The notes under the pieces are model-generated. The model did not search any database. It had not been told where the DNA came from and worked only from the letters and a program-made list of their open reading frames with translations. From assembly GCF_000974445.1 (NCBI RefSeq), contig NZ_BBOJ01000025.1, positions 89,198 through 153,197 of the forward strand: a DNA stretch of 64,000 nt. Reading direction: 5' to 3'. The translations under genes were made by a program, and so were the position numbers. This DNA is from Lentzea aerocolonigenes (GTDB lineage: Bacteria > Actinomycetota > Actinomycetes > Mycobacteriales > Pseudonocardiaceae). Of the stretch, positions 42,295-50,595 are shown one piece after another; the stretch's first letter is position 1; each line of letters begins with the position of its first letter.

Positions 42295-42846
42295 ATGTCT
42301 GCTGTTCACGTGCCCGTCCGAACCCGCACCGACGCGGGCGCGATGTCGCTCGCGGTGCTGCGCATCGCGACCGGTCTGCTGTTCCTCTGGGCCTTCTTCG
42401 ACAAGGCGTTCGGGCTCGGCTACGCCACGCCCGCCAAGAACGCCTGGTTCTCCGGAGGCTCGCCCACCAAAGGTTTCCTCGGCCACGTCAACGTGGGACC
42501 GTTCCAGTCGACGTTCCGCGACTGGGCCGGCGCCTGGTGGGCCGACACGCTCTTCATGGTCGGCCTGCTCGCGATCGGTGTCGCGCTGGTGCTCGGCATC
42601 GGCCTGCGCGTCGCGGCCGTCACCGGCACGCTGATGATGCTGCTGATGTGGGCAGCCGAATGGCCGCTCGCGCAGCACGACTCCGCCGGCGCGGCGACGA
42701 TGTCCACCAACCCGGTCATCGACTACCACATCGTGTACGCGCTGGTGCTCATCGTCGTTGCGACAACGGCTTCCAGCGCCATCTGGAGTCTGGCCCAGTG
42801 GTGGTCCGACCTGCCGTTCGTCCGCGCGAACCCCTGGCTCAAGTGA
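42295..42846 (+). CDS. DoxX-family membrane protein
   Basis: This 183-residue protein has four membrane helices; the first (LAVLRIATGLLFLWAFFDKAFG) is the DoxX signature and a larger extracytoplasmic loop follows. DoxX/DoxD proteins take part in thiosulfate:quinone oxidation and, in mycobacteria, in a membrane redox complex with superoxide dismutase and a thiol transferase. The exact partner is not visible here. ATG 42295 follows GGGAGG. Confidence 0.82.
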   Translation: MSAVHVPVRTRTDAGAMSLAVLRIATGLLFLWAFFDKAFGLGYATPAKNAWFSGGSPTKGFLGHVNVGPFQSTFRDWAGAWWADTLFMVGLLAIGVALVLGIGLRVAAVTGTLMMLLMWAAEWPLAQHDSAGAATMSTNPVIDYHIVYALVLIVVATTASSAIWSLAQWWSDLPFVRANPWLK

Positions 42847-42856
42847 CTACAACGCG

Positions 42857-42890
42857 AAATGGGGGCGCCGCAGCTGCGGCGCCCCCATTT
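42857..42890. terminator. Perfect 34-bp palindromic bidirectional terminator
   Basis: Two 17-base arms (AAATGGGGGCGCCGCAG and its exact complement) form a perfect palindrome with A and T ends, between the convergent DoxX and Rv1733c-like genes. Confidence 0.85.
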
Positions 42891-42916
42891 CCGGCGTTTC
42901 AGTTGGCCGACGACCG

Positions 42917-43510
42917 TCACCGACCCGTCCATTCGGGTGCGATCCGCTTCCACTCGTCCGCCCACCGCCGGCGGCGGAATCTCCTGTGGACGAACGTCGT
43001 GACGAGATAGAGCAGCGCCATCGAGCCCGCGGCCGCGCTCCACAACAGGAGGGCCAGCACGATCGCATCGATCGCAGCCCCCTCGTTGGTCATCGGAGGC
43101 TCAGTCACACGCCCGTCCCGGTCGACCCAGATCGGCACGACAGCGCCGGCTTTGGCGTCGTAGTGGGCCTGGACGGGCCCGCGCCGGGCACTGCCGTCGC
43201 GCAGGCGCCACTGGGCGAGCACGGGAACCGTCTCCACGACCCCGCCCCGCTCGGACGAGCCGATCGTGTGCGGGGCGTCCTCGATCAGGACCGCCTCCGC
43301 GCGACTCCTGCTCACCTGTTCGACGGCAACTCGCTCCCGTTGCGTCGCATAGATCTCCGACCCGGCCGCACCGGCCACGGGGACGGCCAGCATCGCCACC
43401 GCGATGCCCAGCACGAGCACCGTGCTCTCGATCCGGTCGCCTGTGGTCGCGAGCTCGTTGCGGTAGGGAAAGGCTTGATGGACGAGTCTGGACATCCGTT
43501 TCGCGGTCAT
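42917..43510 (-). CDS. Rv1733c-like membrane protein (copy 2)
   Basis: This 197-residue protein is the same length as copy 1 (1663-2256) and shares its layout: membrane helices at about 27-50 and 148-170, AEAVLIEDAPHTIG, AVVPIWVDRDGRV and a C-terminal RRWADEWKRIAPEWTGR. Rv1733c, the mycobacterial relative, is a DosR-regulon membrane protein of unknown function. The DevR-like box ends exactly 48 bp before the ATG in both copies. Confidence 0.82.
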   Translation of the reverse strand: MTAKRMSRLVHQAFPYRNELATTGDRIESTVLVLGIAVAMLAVPVAGAAGSEIYATQRERVAVEQVSRSRAEAVLIEDAPHTIGSSERGGVVETVPVLAQWRLRDGSARRGPVQAHYDAKAGAVVPIWVDRDGRVTEPPMTNEGAAIDAIVLALLLWSAAAGSMALLYLVTTFVHRRFRRRRWADEWKRIAPEWTGR

Positions 43511-43557
43511 GGTCCACCTCCTTCCTCAAGATTTCCGGGTCGGCGCCCCGATCCACA

Positions 43558-43594
43558 GGGACCAACGTCTCGACCCCGCTGAGCCCGTGGTCTC
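43558..43594 (-). promoter_or_regulatory. DevR-like box pair upstream of Rv1733c-like copy 2
   Basis: GGGAC-CAAC-GTCTC (43558-43571) and GAGCC-CGTG-GTCTC (43581-43594) start 23 bp apart. The proximal edge is 48 bp from the ATG, identical to copy 1. The 164 bp between the pair and the PPK2 stop hold no gene. Confidence 0.65.
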
Positions 43595-43758
43595 GGTCTG
43601 GGAGGAGGCCCACGCGTCCGGTCGACGCCGTGCGAGCCGCGCGCGGTCCTCCTGTCACGCCGCGTGTTCTTGGTCCACGCCGGGGCGGACCACAGGGGCG
43701 CGCTGTCGAACTTCCCCGCCACACGCGCAATGCCTGGCCCGCGGTGTCGCCCAGGAGT

Positions 43759-44562
43759 TCAGCCGGACCGGCCGTCGAGCTCACCCGCCCGGTCGGGCAC
43801 CTCGCGCTGCAACGTGCGCGCGGTGCGCTGGTAACCCTGCGACGGCGGCCGATGCGGCAGCGTGATCTCGGGCGGGGTCACCTCGTGGTAGTCGATCGTG
43901 CTCAGCAGGTGGGCGATCATGTTGATCCTGGCCCGCCGCTTGTCGTCGCCTTCCACCGCGTACCAGGGGGACTCGGCGATGTCGGTGTGCACCATCATCT
44001 CGTCCTTCGCCCGCGAGTAGTCCTCCCAGCGCGTCAGCGACTCGAGATCCATCGGGGAGAGCTTCCACCGCTTCAACGGGTCCCGGAGCCGCCTGCGGAA
44101 CCGGTGTTCCTGTTCGGCGTCGCTGACCGAGAACCAGTACTTGCGCAGCAGGATGCCGTCCTCGACGAGCATCCGTTCGAAGACCGGGCACTGCCGGAGG
44201 AACAGCCGGTGTTCCTCCGGTGTGCAGTAGCCCATCACGCGCTCGACACCGGCGCGGTTGTACCAGCTGCGGTCCAGCAACACGATCTCGCCCGCCGCCG
44301 GCAGGTGCGCGACGTAGCGCTGGAAGTACCACTGGGTGCGTTCCCGCTCACTCGGGGCGGGCAGCGCGACGATGCGGGCGACCCTGGGGTTGAGGTGCTC
44401 GGCGATGCGTTTGATCGCCGAGCCCTTGCCCGCCGCGTCCCTGCCCTCGAACACGACGACGAGTCGCGCACCGGTCTCCCGCACCCACTCCTGCAGCTTC
44501 ACCAGCTCGATCTGCAACCGGTACAGCTCCCGCTCGTAGACGTCCCGCTTCAGCCTGTCCAT
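43759..44562 (-). CDS. ppk2: Polyphosphate kinase 2 family protein
   Basis: This 267-residue enzyme has the PPK2 Walker A FEGRDAAGKGSAIKRI (about 38-53), Walker B VLLDRSWYNRAGVERVMGYC and the lid region KYWFSVSDAEQEHRFRRR. PPK2 uses polyphosphate to phosphorylate nucleoside mono- or diphosphates. ATG 44562 follows GGCGGAGACG and overlaps the P-type ATPase 3' end by 13 bases. It is the last gene of a five-gene stress operon. Confidence 0.92.
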   Translation of the reverse strand: MDRLKRDVYERELYRLQIELVKLQEWVRETGARLVVVFEGRDAAGKGSAIKRIAEHLNPRVARIVALPAPSERERTQWYFQRYVAHLPAAGEIVLLDRSWYNRAGVERVMGYCTPEEHRLFLRQCPVFERMLVEDGILLRKYWFSVSDAEQEHRFRRRLRDPLKRWKLSPMDLESLTRWEDYSRAKDEMMVHTDIAESPWYAVEGDDKRRARINMIAHLLSTIDYHEVTPPEITLPHRPPSQGYQRTARTLQREVPDRAGELDGRSG

Positions 44563-47072
44563 CGGCGTCTCCGCCACTTGTCCAGCTCCACCAGCACGTA
44601 CGACACCGCGCTCAGCACGAGCACGACCAGCCAGGGCTGCCAGCCGAGCGGAGCTGTGTGGAACAACGAGTTCATGAACGGCGCGTAGGTGAGCAGCAGT
44701 TGCAGACCGACAGTCAGCGCGACGCCGACGAGCAGCCACCTGTTCGGCCCGGTGCGCGGACGGATGCGTTCCAGGGACCGGCAGTTGGCCAGATAGGCGA
44801 TCTGGGCACCGACGAACACGTTGACCGCGACCGTGCGGGCGACTTCCAGCGACGCTCCCGCCGAGAGCTGCCAGCGGAACGCCCCGAACGAGCAGGCCAG
44901 GAGGATCGCCGACACGAACAGGATCCGTCCGACCAGGCTGCGGGTGAGCAACGGAAGCGAAGGCGGTAGCGGCGGACGGTTCATCACGCCCGGTTCACGT
45001 GGCTCGAAGGCCAGGGTCAGTCCCAGCGCGACGGCGGTGGTCATGTTGATCCACAGGATCTGCACCGGCAGGATCGGCAACGCGGCGCCGAGCAGGATCG
45101 CGGCGAGGATCACCAGCCCCTCCGCCATGTTGGTGGGCAGGGTCCAGATGATGAACTTGCGCAGGTTGTCGAACACCGCGCGGCCTTCCTCGACGGCGGC
45201 GCGGATCGACGCGAAGTTGTCGTCGGTGAGCACCATGTCCGCCGCCTGCTTGGCGACCTCCGTGCCGCCGCGGCCCATCGCGACGCCGATGTCGGCCCGC
45301 CGCAACGCGGGTGCGTCGTTCACGCCGTCGCCGGTCATCGCGACGACCTGGCCGTCCGCCTGGAACTGCTTGACCAGCCGCAGTTTCTCCTCCGGGGCGA
45401 CACGGGCGTGCACGTCGGTGATGCCGAACTCCGCGGCGATCGCGCGAGCGGTGGCCGGGTGGTCACCAGTGATCATCTTGACCTCGACGCCCGCCGCCTG
45501 GCAGGCGTGCACGGCCTCGATCGCCTCGGGCCGGGCGGGGTCGTGCATGGCGACGAGACCGAGCAGCCGCACGTTGCCGCGCAGGGCTTCCTCGGTCATC
45601 TCGACGCCGGTGGCACGGCCGATCGCGAGAACGCGCAGCCCGGCGGCGGCCAGCTCGTCCGCTTCGGCGCTGTGGGGAAGTCCCGCGAGGTCGAGCAGCT
45701 TCTCGACCGCGCCCTTCAGGTAGATCACGTCGTTCTCGTGCCTGGTGGCCATGAACAGCCGTTCCGAGCTGAACGGCAGCACGTCGACCCGTGCCGTCAG
45801 GTCGGAGGAGTCCAATCCGATCTTCTGGGCGGCCACCACGAGCGCGGCCTCCGTGGGATCGCCGACGGGAAGCCAGCGGCCGTCCTCCTCCACGATTCGC
45901 GCGTCGTTGCAGGCCAGGCCCGCGAGCAGGCACTCACGCACCGCCGGGGTCACCGCCGGCGTGAAGACACCGGTGGGCGTGTAGCCGATCCCCGACACCT
46001 CGTGCCGCACTCCCCCGACCACCACCGCGTTCACCGTCATCGCGTTCGCGGTCAGGGTTCCGGTCTTGTCCGTGCAGATGATCGTGGTGCTGCCCAGCGT
46101 CTCCACCGCCGGCAGGCGCCGGATGATCGCGTTGCGCCGTGCCATCCTGGACACACCGATCGCGAGCGTCACGGTGACCGCCGCGGGCAGCCCCTCGGGA
46201 ATCGCTCCGACCGCCAAGGCCACCGCGGCGGTGACCATCTCGGCGAACGGTTCGCCGCGCAGCACCCCGACCACCACGCTGAACGCGGCGAGGCCGAGGA
46301 TCACGACCGTCAGCACCTGGCTGAAGTGGGCGAGCTTGCGGGTCAGCGGCGTCTGCACGGTCGCTGTCGTGCTCACCAGCCGGTGCACCCGGCCGATCTC
46401 GGTCTCCGCACCGGTGGCCACCACGACCCCGCGCCCGCTGCCCGCCGTCACCAGCGTGCCGGAGTAGGCCATGTTGGCGCGGTCGGCGAGCGCGGTCTCC
46501 GGCGGCAGCACGACCGAGTTCTTCGCCGACGGCACCGACTCGCCCGTCAAAGCCGACTCGTCGACGCGCAACTCCCGCGCCACCACCAGCCGGAGGTCGG
46601 CGCCGACCTGGTCGCCCGCGTCGAGCAGCACGACGTCGCCGGGCACGAGCTCGGCCGACGGGACGCGAGCGCTCACACCGTCGCGCACCACGGTGACCTC
46701 GGTGCGCACCATCGCCACGAGCGCGTCGAGCGCCTTCTCCGCACGGGCCTCCTGGACGAAGCCGATGATCGCGTTGATCACGACCACGCCGAACACCACG
46801 GAGGCGTCGACGACCTCGCCGAGCGCGGCGGTGATCGTCGCGGCGGCGAGCAGCACGTAGATCAACGGGTGGTGCAGCTGCCCGAGCAGTCGCAACGTCC
46901 AGTGCTGTCCACGCCGCGGCGGCAGCTCGTTCGGACCGAGGTCGTCGAGCCGCTGCCGCCACTGCGCCGTCGAGAGCCCGGCGTCCTGGTCGGTCTCCGC
47001 GAGCACCACGACCTCGGGCACCGGCAACCCGTGGTGCGCGACGTCCTCGCGGTCAGCCGTGGGAACCGGCAT
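44550..47072 (-). CDS. ctpF: Type II cation-transporting P-type ATPase (CtpF-like)
   Basis: This 840-residue pump has TGES (about 176-179), PEGLPA in the fourth membrane helix (292-297), the phosphorylation site CTDKTGTLT (D335), TGDHPATA and GDGVNDAPAL, with ten predicted helices. PEGLP plus the type II C-terminal domain places it with Ca2+/Na+-type pumps such as M. tuberculosis CtpF (Rv1997), a DosR-regulon member. ATG 47072 overlaps the CBS gene by 20 bases. Unlike the P1B homologue at 13394, all catalytic residues are present. Confidence 0.9.
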   Translation of the reverse strand: MPVPTADREDVAHHGLPVPEVVVLAETDQDAGLSTAQWRQRLDDLGPNELPPRRGQHWTLRLLGQLHHPLIYVLLAAATITAALGEVVDASVVFGVVVINAIIGFVQEARAEKALDALVAMVRTEVTVVRDGVSARVPSAELVPGDVVLLDAGDQVGADLRLVVARELRVDESALTGESVPSAKNSVVLPPETALADRANMAYSGTLVTAGSGRGVVVATGAETEIGRVHRLVSTTATVQTPLTRKLAHFSQVLTVVILGLAAFSVVVGVLRGEPFAEMVTAAVALAVGAIPEGLPAAVTVTLAIGVSRMARRNAIIRRLPAVETLGSTTIICTDKTGTLTANAMTVNAVVVGGVRHEVSGIGYTPTGVFTPAVTPAVRECLLAGLACNDARIVEEDGRWLPVGDPTEAALVVAAQKIGLDSSDLTARVDVLPFSSERLFMATRHENDVIYLKGAVEKLLDLAGLPHSAEADELAAAGLRVLAIGRATGVEMTEEALRGNVRLLGLVAMHDPARPEAIEAVHACQAAGVEVKMITGDHPATARAIAAEFGITDVHARVAPEEKLRLVKQFQADGQVVAMTGDGVNDAPALRRADIGVAMGRGGTEVAKQAADMVLTDDNFASIRAAVEEGRAVFDNLRKFIIWTLPTNMAEGLVILAAILLGAALPILPVQILWINMTTAVALGLTLAFEPREPGVMNRPPLPPSLPLLTRSLVGRILFVSAILLACSFGAFRWQLSAGASLEVARTVAVNVFVGAQIAYLANCRSLERIRPRTGPNRWLLVGVALTVGLQLLLTYAPFMNSLFHTAPLGWQPWLVVLVLSAVSYVLVELDKWRRRRWTG

Positions 47073-47439
47073 GACCAACTCGCAGATGCGGGTCCTCGTG
47101 ACTGATCGCCCGCAGGACGTCGTGCCGCGTGACCACACCGAGGATCAGGCCGTCCTCCAGGATCGGCACGCTGAGCACCTCGCGCAGGGTCATCGCGTCG
47201 TACAGCGTGGCCGCCTCCATCTCCGGGCCGGCGGTCAGGACGGGTTGCGACATCACGTCCTCGACCTTGCCGGTGACGCCCGCGCAGGCGGCCTTCGTCA
47301 CCACGCCGCGGAACACCCCGTGGTCGGACACCGGCAGCACGGTGAGGCCGGAGTCGTCCATGAGGCCCTCGGCGTGCCGGGCGAAGTCACGTGGCCCGAC
47401 CGTCACGAGCGGACCGGCCATGACGTCCCTTGCCCTCAT
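47053..47439 (-). CDS. Minimal CBS-pair protein
   Basis: This 128-residue protein is just two CBS motifs (RARDVMAGPLVTVGPRDFAR and VEDVMSQPVLTAGPEMEA), ending LILGVVTRHDVLRAISHED. Such stand-alone pairs often bind AMP or ATP and regulate partner transporters or enzymes. ATG 47439 overlaps the USP stop (ATGA) and its 3' end overlaps the CtpF-like gene, so tight coupling to the pump is likely. Confidence 0.9.
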   Translation of the reverse strand: MRARDVMAGPLVTVGPRDFARHAEGLMDDSGLTVLPVSDHGVFRGVVTKAACAGVTGKVEDVMSQPVLTAGPEMEAATLYDAMTLREVLSVPILEDGLILGVVTRHDVLRAISHEDPHLRVGHAGSHG

Positions 47440-47891
47440 CGGGTCGCCTCCGCGGACTCCCGGTCGGTCACCGGGATGACGACGACCGGCGTGTGGGCGT
47501 GCCGCACCACGTGCATGCTCGTCGAGCCCAGCACGATCTGACGCATCCAGTGGCCGGTGTGCGAGGCGACGACCAGCAGTGCGGCGCCCTCCGACGCCTT
47601 CTCGAGCACTTCTGCCGCGTAGCCCCGCAGACTGCGCCGCACGATCTCGGGCAGCTCGGCGCGTCCCTCCGACGCCGCACGCACCGACTCGTCGATCAGG
47701 GCCTCCGACTCGGCCTCGGCCTGCTGCACGGTGTTCTCCCGCCAGTCGGCCATGGGCTCGTAGTTCCAGGCGTTGACGACGTGCAGCGTGCAGCCGCGAA
47801 CGACAGCCTCGTCCATCGCCCACCGGAGCGCGCTGTTCGACGCCGGGGTCCCGTCGACACCCACCACGATCGGGTTTGCTGTCGTGCTCAT
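47436..47891 (-). CDS. Universal stress protein
   Basis: This 151-residue UspA-fold protein starts NPIVVGVDGTPASNSALRWA and has the C-terminal loop ASHTGHWMRQIVLGSTSMHVV. The first glycine of the G-2X-G-9X-G(S/T) ATP motif is replaced, so ATP binding is uncertain. It lies 61 bp after another USP and overlaps the CBS gene by four bases. Confidence 0.92.
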   Translation of the reverse strand: MSTTANPIVVGVDGTPASNSALRWAMDEAVVRGCTLHVVNAWNYEPMADWRENTVQQAEAESEALIDESVRAASEGRAELPEIVRRSLRGYAAEVLEKASEGAALLVVASHTGHWMRQIVLGSTSMHVVRHAHTPVVVIPVTDRESAEATR

Positions 47892-47952
47892 CGAGTCCTC
47901 CTCAGTTGCCGCAGAAACGGGTCGGCCTGCCGGGCGTGGCCGGTTCGTGCTC

Positions 47953-48468
47953 TCACAGCAACGGTCCGGGGGTCAGCGGCACGGCGGCTTCGGCGGCTTC
48001 GGCGGCAGGACGCTCTTCCTGCTCCGTTTCGGGCGCGCGGATCACGACCACCGGGCAGGAGGCGTGGTGCACGCAGTACGAGCTGACCGAGCCCAGGATC
48101 GCCTCGACGATCGTGCTGTGGCCGCGGTTGCCGACCACGAGCAGCTCAGCGTCTTTCGAAGCCTCGACCAGCGCGGTGCGCGGATCGGCTTCGACGAGGA
48201 CCGGGCGGACCTCGACGCCTTCGAAGCCTTCCACCGCCTTGTCCAGTCCTTCCTGGGCCGCGGCACGCATCGCCTCCGGCGACATCGAAATGACCACCTC
48301 GGCGGGTACCGCGCCGATGACGAACCCGTAGTCCGGGTGCCACGCGGTGACCGCGTCGACCCTGCACCCACGCCGCCGAGCGTCCTCCACGGCCCATTCC
48401 AGCGCCGCCCGCGCGGCGGCCGATCCGTCCACGCCGACCACCACGGGCCGGGATTCGTTCTCGCTCAT
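47953..48468 (-). CDS. Universal stress protein, ATP-binding type
   Basis: This 171-residue UspA protein starts RPVVVGVDGSAAARAALEWA and has a complete ATP motif GNRGHSTIVEAILGS, with a short acidic C-terminal tail. It is the first gene of the operon USP, USP, CBS, CtpF-like, PPK2. ATG 48468 is chosen because the family motif follows directly; a DevR-like box is centred 43.5 bp upstream. Confidence 0.93.
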   Translation of the reverse strand: MSENESRPVVVGVDGSAAARAALEWAVEDARRRGCRVDAVTAWHPDYGFVIGAVPAEVVISMSPEAMRAAAQEGLDKAVEGFEGVEVRPVLVEADPRTALVEASKDAELLVVGNRGHSTIVEAILGSVSSYCVHHASCPVVVIRAPETEQEERPAAEAAEAAVPLTPGPLL

Positions 48469-48504
48469 GCACTTGAGCCTCCCGGCCCGCGTGATCAGCA
48501 GTGA

Positions 48505-48541
48505 GTGGCCCGAGTCCCGTGCGGTGCGGGACCTTCGTCCT
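48505..48541 (-). promoter_or_regulatory. DevR-like box pair upstream of the USP-CtpF-PPK2 operon
   Basis: GTGGC-CCGA-GTCCC (48505-48518) and GGGAC-CTTC-GTCCT (48528-48541) start 23 bp apart; the first is centred 43.5 bp from ATG 48468. The second overlaps the stop codon of the DUF4010 gene by two bases. Confidence 0.65.
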
Positions 48542-49751
48542 ACCAGGCCACACCGAGTGCCACCGCGACGACGACAGGCGCCAGCCACGCGGCCAGCTTC
48601 ACCGCGAACCCCGGTCCACCGGCCACCGCGGCGAGCACGAGTTTGACCACCGTGTTCGTGGCGAGCGCGGCACCGCAGGCCAGCACCGCGGTGTGCACTG
48701 GAATTGACTGCGGCGCGAGGGACGCGGCGGCGATGGCCGCGGCGTGCGCGTCCGCGAGCCCTCCGAGCGCACCCGCGGCCACCACTCCCCCGCCACCCAG
48801 CCATTCGGCCGCCGTCCGAGTGATCACCAGGAACAGCACGAGGATCCCGGCCAGCACCAACGCGGCCTTGATCGACATCGGTCTGCCGACCACCGGTTCG
48901 TCGTCGGCTTCCGCGGGTTTGGTGCGCCACACGAGCCAGGCCACCTCCACCAGCAGCACCACCGCGCCGGCGCCGATCGCGGGCAGCAGCCGCAGCGCGA
49001 CCGGCGGGCTCGCCACCGCCGTCACCGCGACGATCTGCGCGAGCGTGGCCAGGTTCACCGCCACGGCGCCGGGAAACGCCGCCGCGCCGACGGCCCGGTA
49101 CTTGCGGCCCATCACCGCCGTCGTCGCCGAACCGGACACGAAGCCCCCGGCGAACCCCGTGACCAGGAGGCCCCAGCGCTGTCCGAACGCCCGCGCGGAC
49201 ACGTACCCGGCCCAGCCGATCACCGTGACGGCGATGACGAGCCACCACACCCTCGTCGGGTTCAGCACTCCGTACGGCCCCAGCGGCCGATCCGGCAGCA
49301 ACGGCAGCACCACGAAGGCGACCACGAACAGGACCATCGCGTCGCGGACGTCCTGGTCGCTCACGACCTTGCGGGCGAAGCGGTGCAACGGCCGTTTCGC
49401 CGCGAGCAACGCCGCCACCACCACACCGACAGGTACCGCGAGCTCGGGCCGCTGCCAGGCGAGCGCGCCCAGGAGGAAAGCCGTGATGGCCGCGATCTCG
49501 GTGGTCGCACCGGGCTCCGTGGTCCGCAGGTACCAGGCGATCACCAGCGCGGCGACGGCCACGAGCGCGACGCCCAGTGCGATCGGCGACACCGCCGCGC
49601 TCACGGCACCGGCCAAGGCGATCAGCGGGAACGTCCGCGAGCCCGCCGGTCGCACCGAGTCGCGCGCGTTGTCGTGCTCGCGTTCGACACCCAGCAGGAG
49701 GCCGATCGCGAGTGCCGTCGCGAGGTGCCCCAGCGCGACCGCCGTGTTCAC
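48540..49751 (-). CDS. MgtC/SapB-DUF4010 membrane protein
   Basis: This 403-residue protein has about twelve membrane helices. The N-terminal part has the MgtC/SapB signature GLLLGVEREHD, and the C-terminal part is the DUF4010 domain. MgtC-like proteins help survival at low Mg2+ or inside host cells; the biochemical role of the DUF4010 fusion is unknown. GTG 49751 lies four bases after the DUF1918 gene, so the two are co-transcribed. Confidence 0.85.
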   Translation of the reverse strand: MNTAVALGHLATALAIGLLLGVEREHDNARDSVRPAGSRTFPLIALAGAVSAAVSPIALGVALVAVAALVIAWYLRTTEPGATTEIAAITAFLLGALAWQRPELAVPVGVVVAALLAAKRPLHRFARKVVSDQDVRDAMVLFVVAFVVLPLLPDRPLGPYGVLNPTRVWWLVIAVTVIGWAGYVSARAFGQRWGLLVTGFAGGFVSGSATTAVMGRKYRAVGAAAFPGAVAVNLATLAQIVAVTAVASPPVALRLLPAIGAGAVVLLVEVAWLVWRTKPAEADDEPVVGRPMSIKAALVLAGILVLFLVITRTAAEWLGGGGVVAAGALGGLADAHAAAIAAASLAPQSIPVHTAVLACGAALATNTVVKLVLAAVAGGPGFAVKLAAWLAPVVVAVALGVAW

Positions 49752-49755
49752 GGGC

Positions 49756-49947
49756 TCAGCCCGCGGCCTTCACGACGTGCGCGTCCGGTCCGGGGAAGAC
49801 CAGGGTCTCGTGCTCGGAGTCCAGCCACCGCACCAGGTACGGCGGCGTGCCGTCCTCGTGCCTGACCTCCGTGATCAGCCCACGCCGACCGCCGTGGTCG
49901 ATCACCGGTCCCTCTACGACCAGCCAGTCACCGGCTTCGGCCTTCAT
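49756..49947 (-). CDS. DUF1918 small protein
   Basis: This 63-residue protein matches DUF1918: MKAEAGDWLVVEGPVID, RRGLITEVRHEDGTPPYLVRW and HETLVFPGPDAHVV. It looks like a small SH3-like barrel of unknown function, common in actinomycetes. ATG 49947 follows CAGGAGG. A DevR-like box pair lies 57 bp upstream, shared with the divergent USP. Confidence 0.88.
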   Translation of the reverse strand: MKAEAGDWLVVEGPVIDHGGRRGLITEVRHEDGTPPYLVRWLDSEHETLVFPGPDAHVVKAAG

Positions 49948-50003
49948 GGCACACCTCCTGCTCGAGTTCCTTAGAGGGTTCGCCACGGCCGAGCGCACGA
50001 GCA

Positions 50004-50040
50004 GGGCGAATGGGCTCGCCCGAGTCATGACGTTGGTCCC
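50004..50040. promoter_or_regulatory. DevR-like box pair between DUF1918 and USP
   Basis: GGGCG-AATG-GGCTC (50004-50017) and ATGAC-GTTG-GTCCC (50027-50040) start 23 bp apart. The second ends 54 bp before the USP ATG. Confidence 0.5.
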
Positions 50041-50094
50041 TGCCAGCCGCCGTGGAGAGACGGCCACGCTCGTGATGAGCGATGGGAGGAGACG

Positions 50095-50541
50095 ATGAGG
50101 ACACCGGTGATCGTGGTCGGCGTGGACGGTTCCGACCAGTCGAACGCCGCGCTGCGGTGGGCGCTGGAGGAGTCGGCGCGCCGCGGCGCCAGGGTGGAAG
50201 CGGTGCTCACCTACTTCCACGAGCCGGTGTTCGTGCCGGCGACCTTGATGGGTCTGAACCCGTACGGCGAAAGGCCGCAACGCCACCCCGCACAGGAACT
50301 GCACGCCAACGTCGAGCTCGTGCGCGCGACGGTGCCCGACGCACCGGACGTCACCGAGGTCGTCGAGGTGGGCGACGCGGCGGACCACCTGGTCGAGGCC
50401 TCCCGGCACGCCGACCTGCTCGTGATCGGGACCCGTGGCCACGGCAGGGTCGCCGGAGCCGTGCTGGGCGGAGTCGCCCAGAAGTGCCTGCACGGCGCTG
50501 AATGCCCGGTGGTGGTCATCCCACCGCGCGCGGTGAAGTGA
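50095..50541 (+). CDS. Universal stress protein
   Basis: This 148-residue UspA protein starts VIVVGVDGSDQSNAALRWAL and carries GTRGHGRVAGAVLGG, the ATP loop with the final serine/threonine replaced by glycine, then HGAECPVVVIP. ATG 50095 follows GGGAGGAGACG. A hairpin terminator separates it from the convergent tandem USP. Confidence 0.93.
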   Translation: MRTPVIVVGVDGSDQSNAALRWALEESARRGARVEAVLTYFHEPVFVPATLMGLNPYGERPQRHPAQELHANVELVRATVPDAPDVTEVVEVGDAADHLVEASRHADLLVIGTRGHGRVAGAVLGGVAQKCLHGAECPVVVIPPRAVK

Positions 50542-50553
50542 TCGGAACCGGCT

Positions 50554-50585
50554 GAGGCGGCCTCCCACCGCGGGAAGGCCGCCTC
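50554..50585. terminator. Bidirectional hairpin terminator
   Basis: GAGGCGGCCT (50554-50563) pairs perfectly with AGGCCGCCTC (50576-50585) across a 12-base loop, between two convergent USP genes, followed by a short T-rich stretch. Confidence 0.65.
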
Positions 50586-50595
50586 GGCGTTTCTC

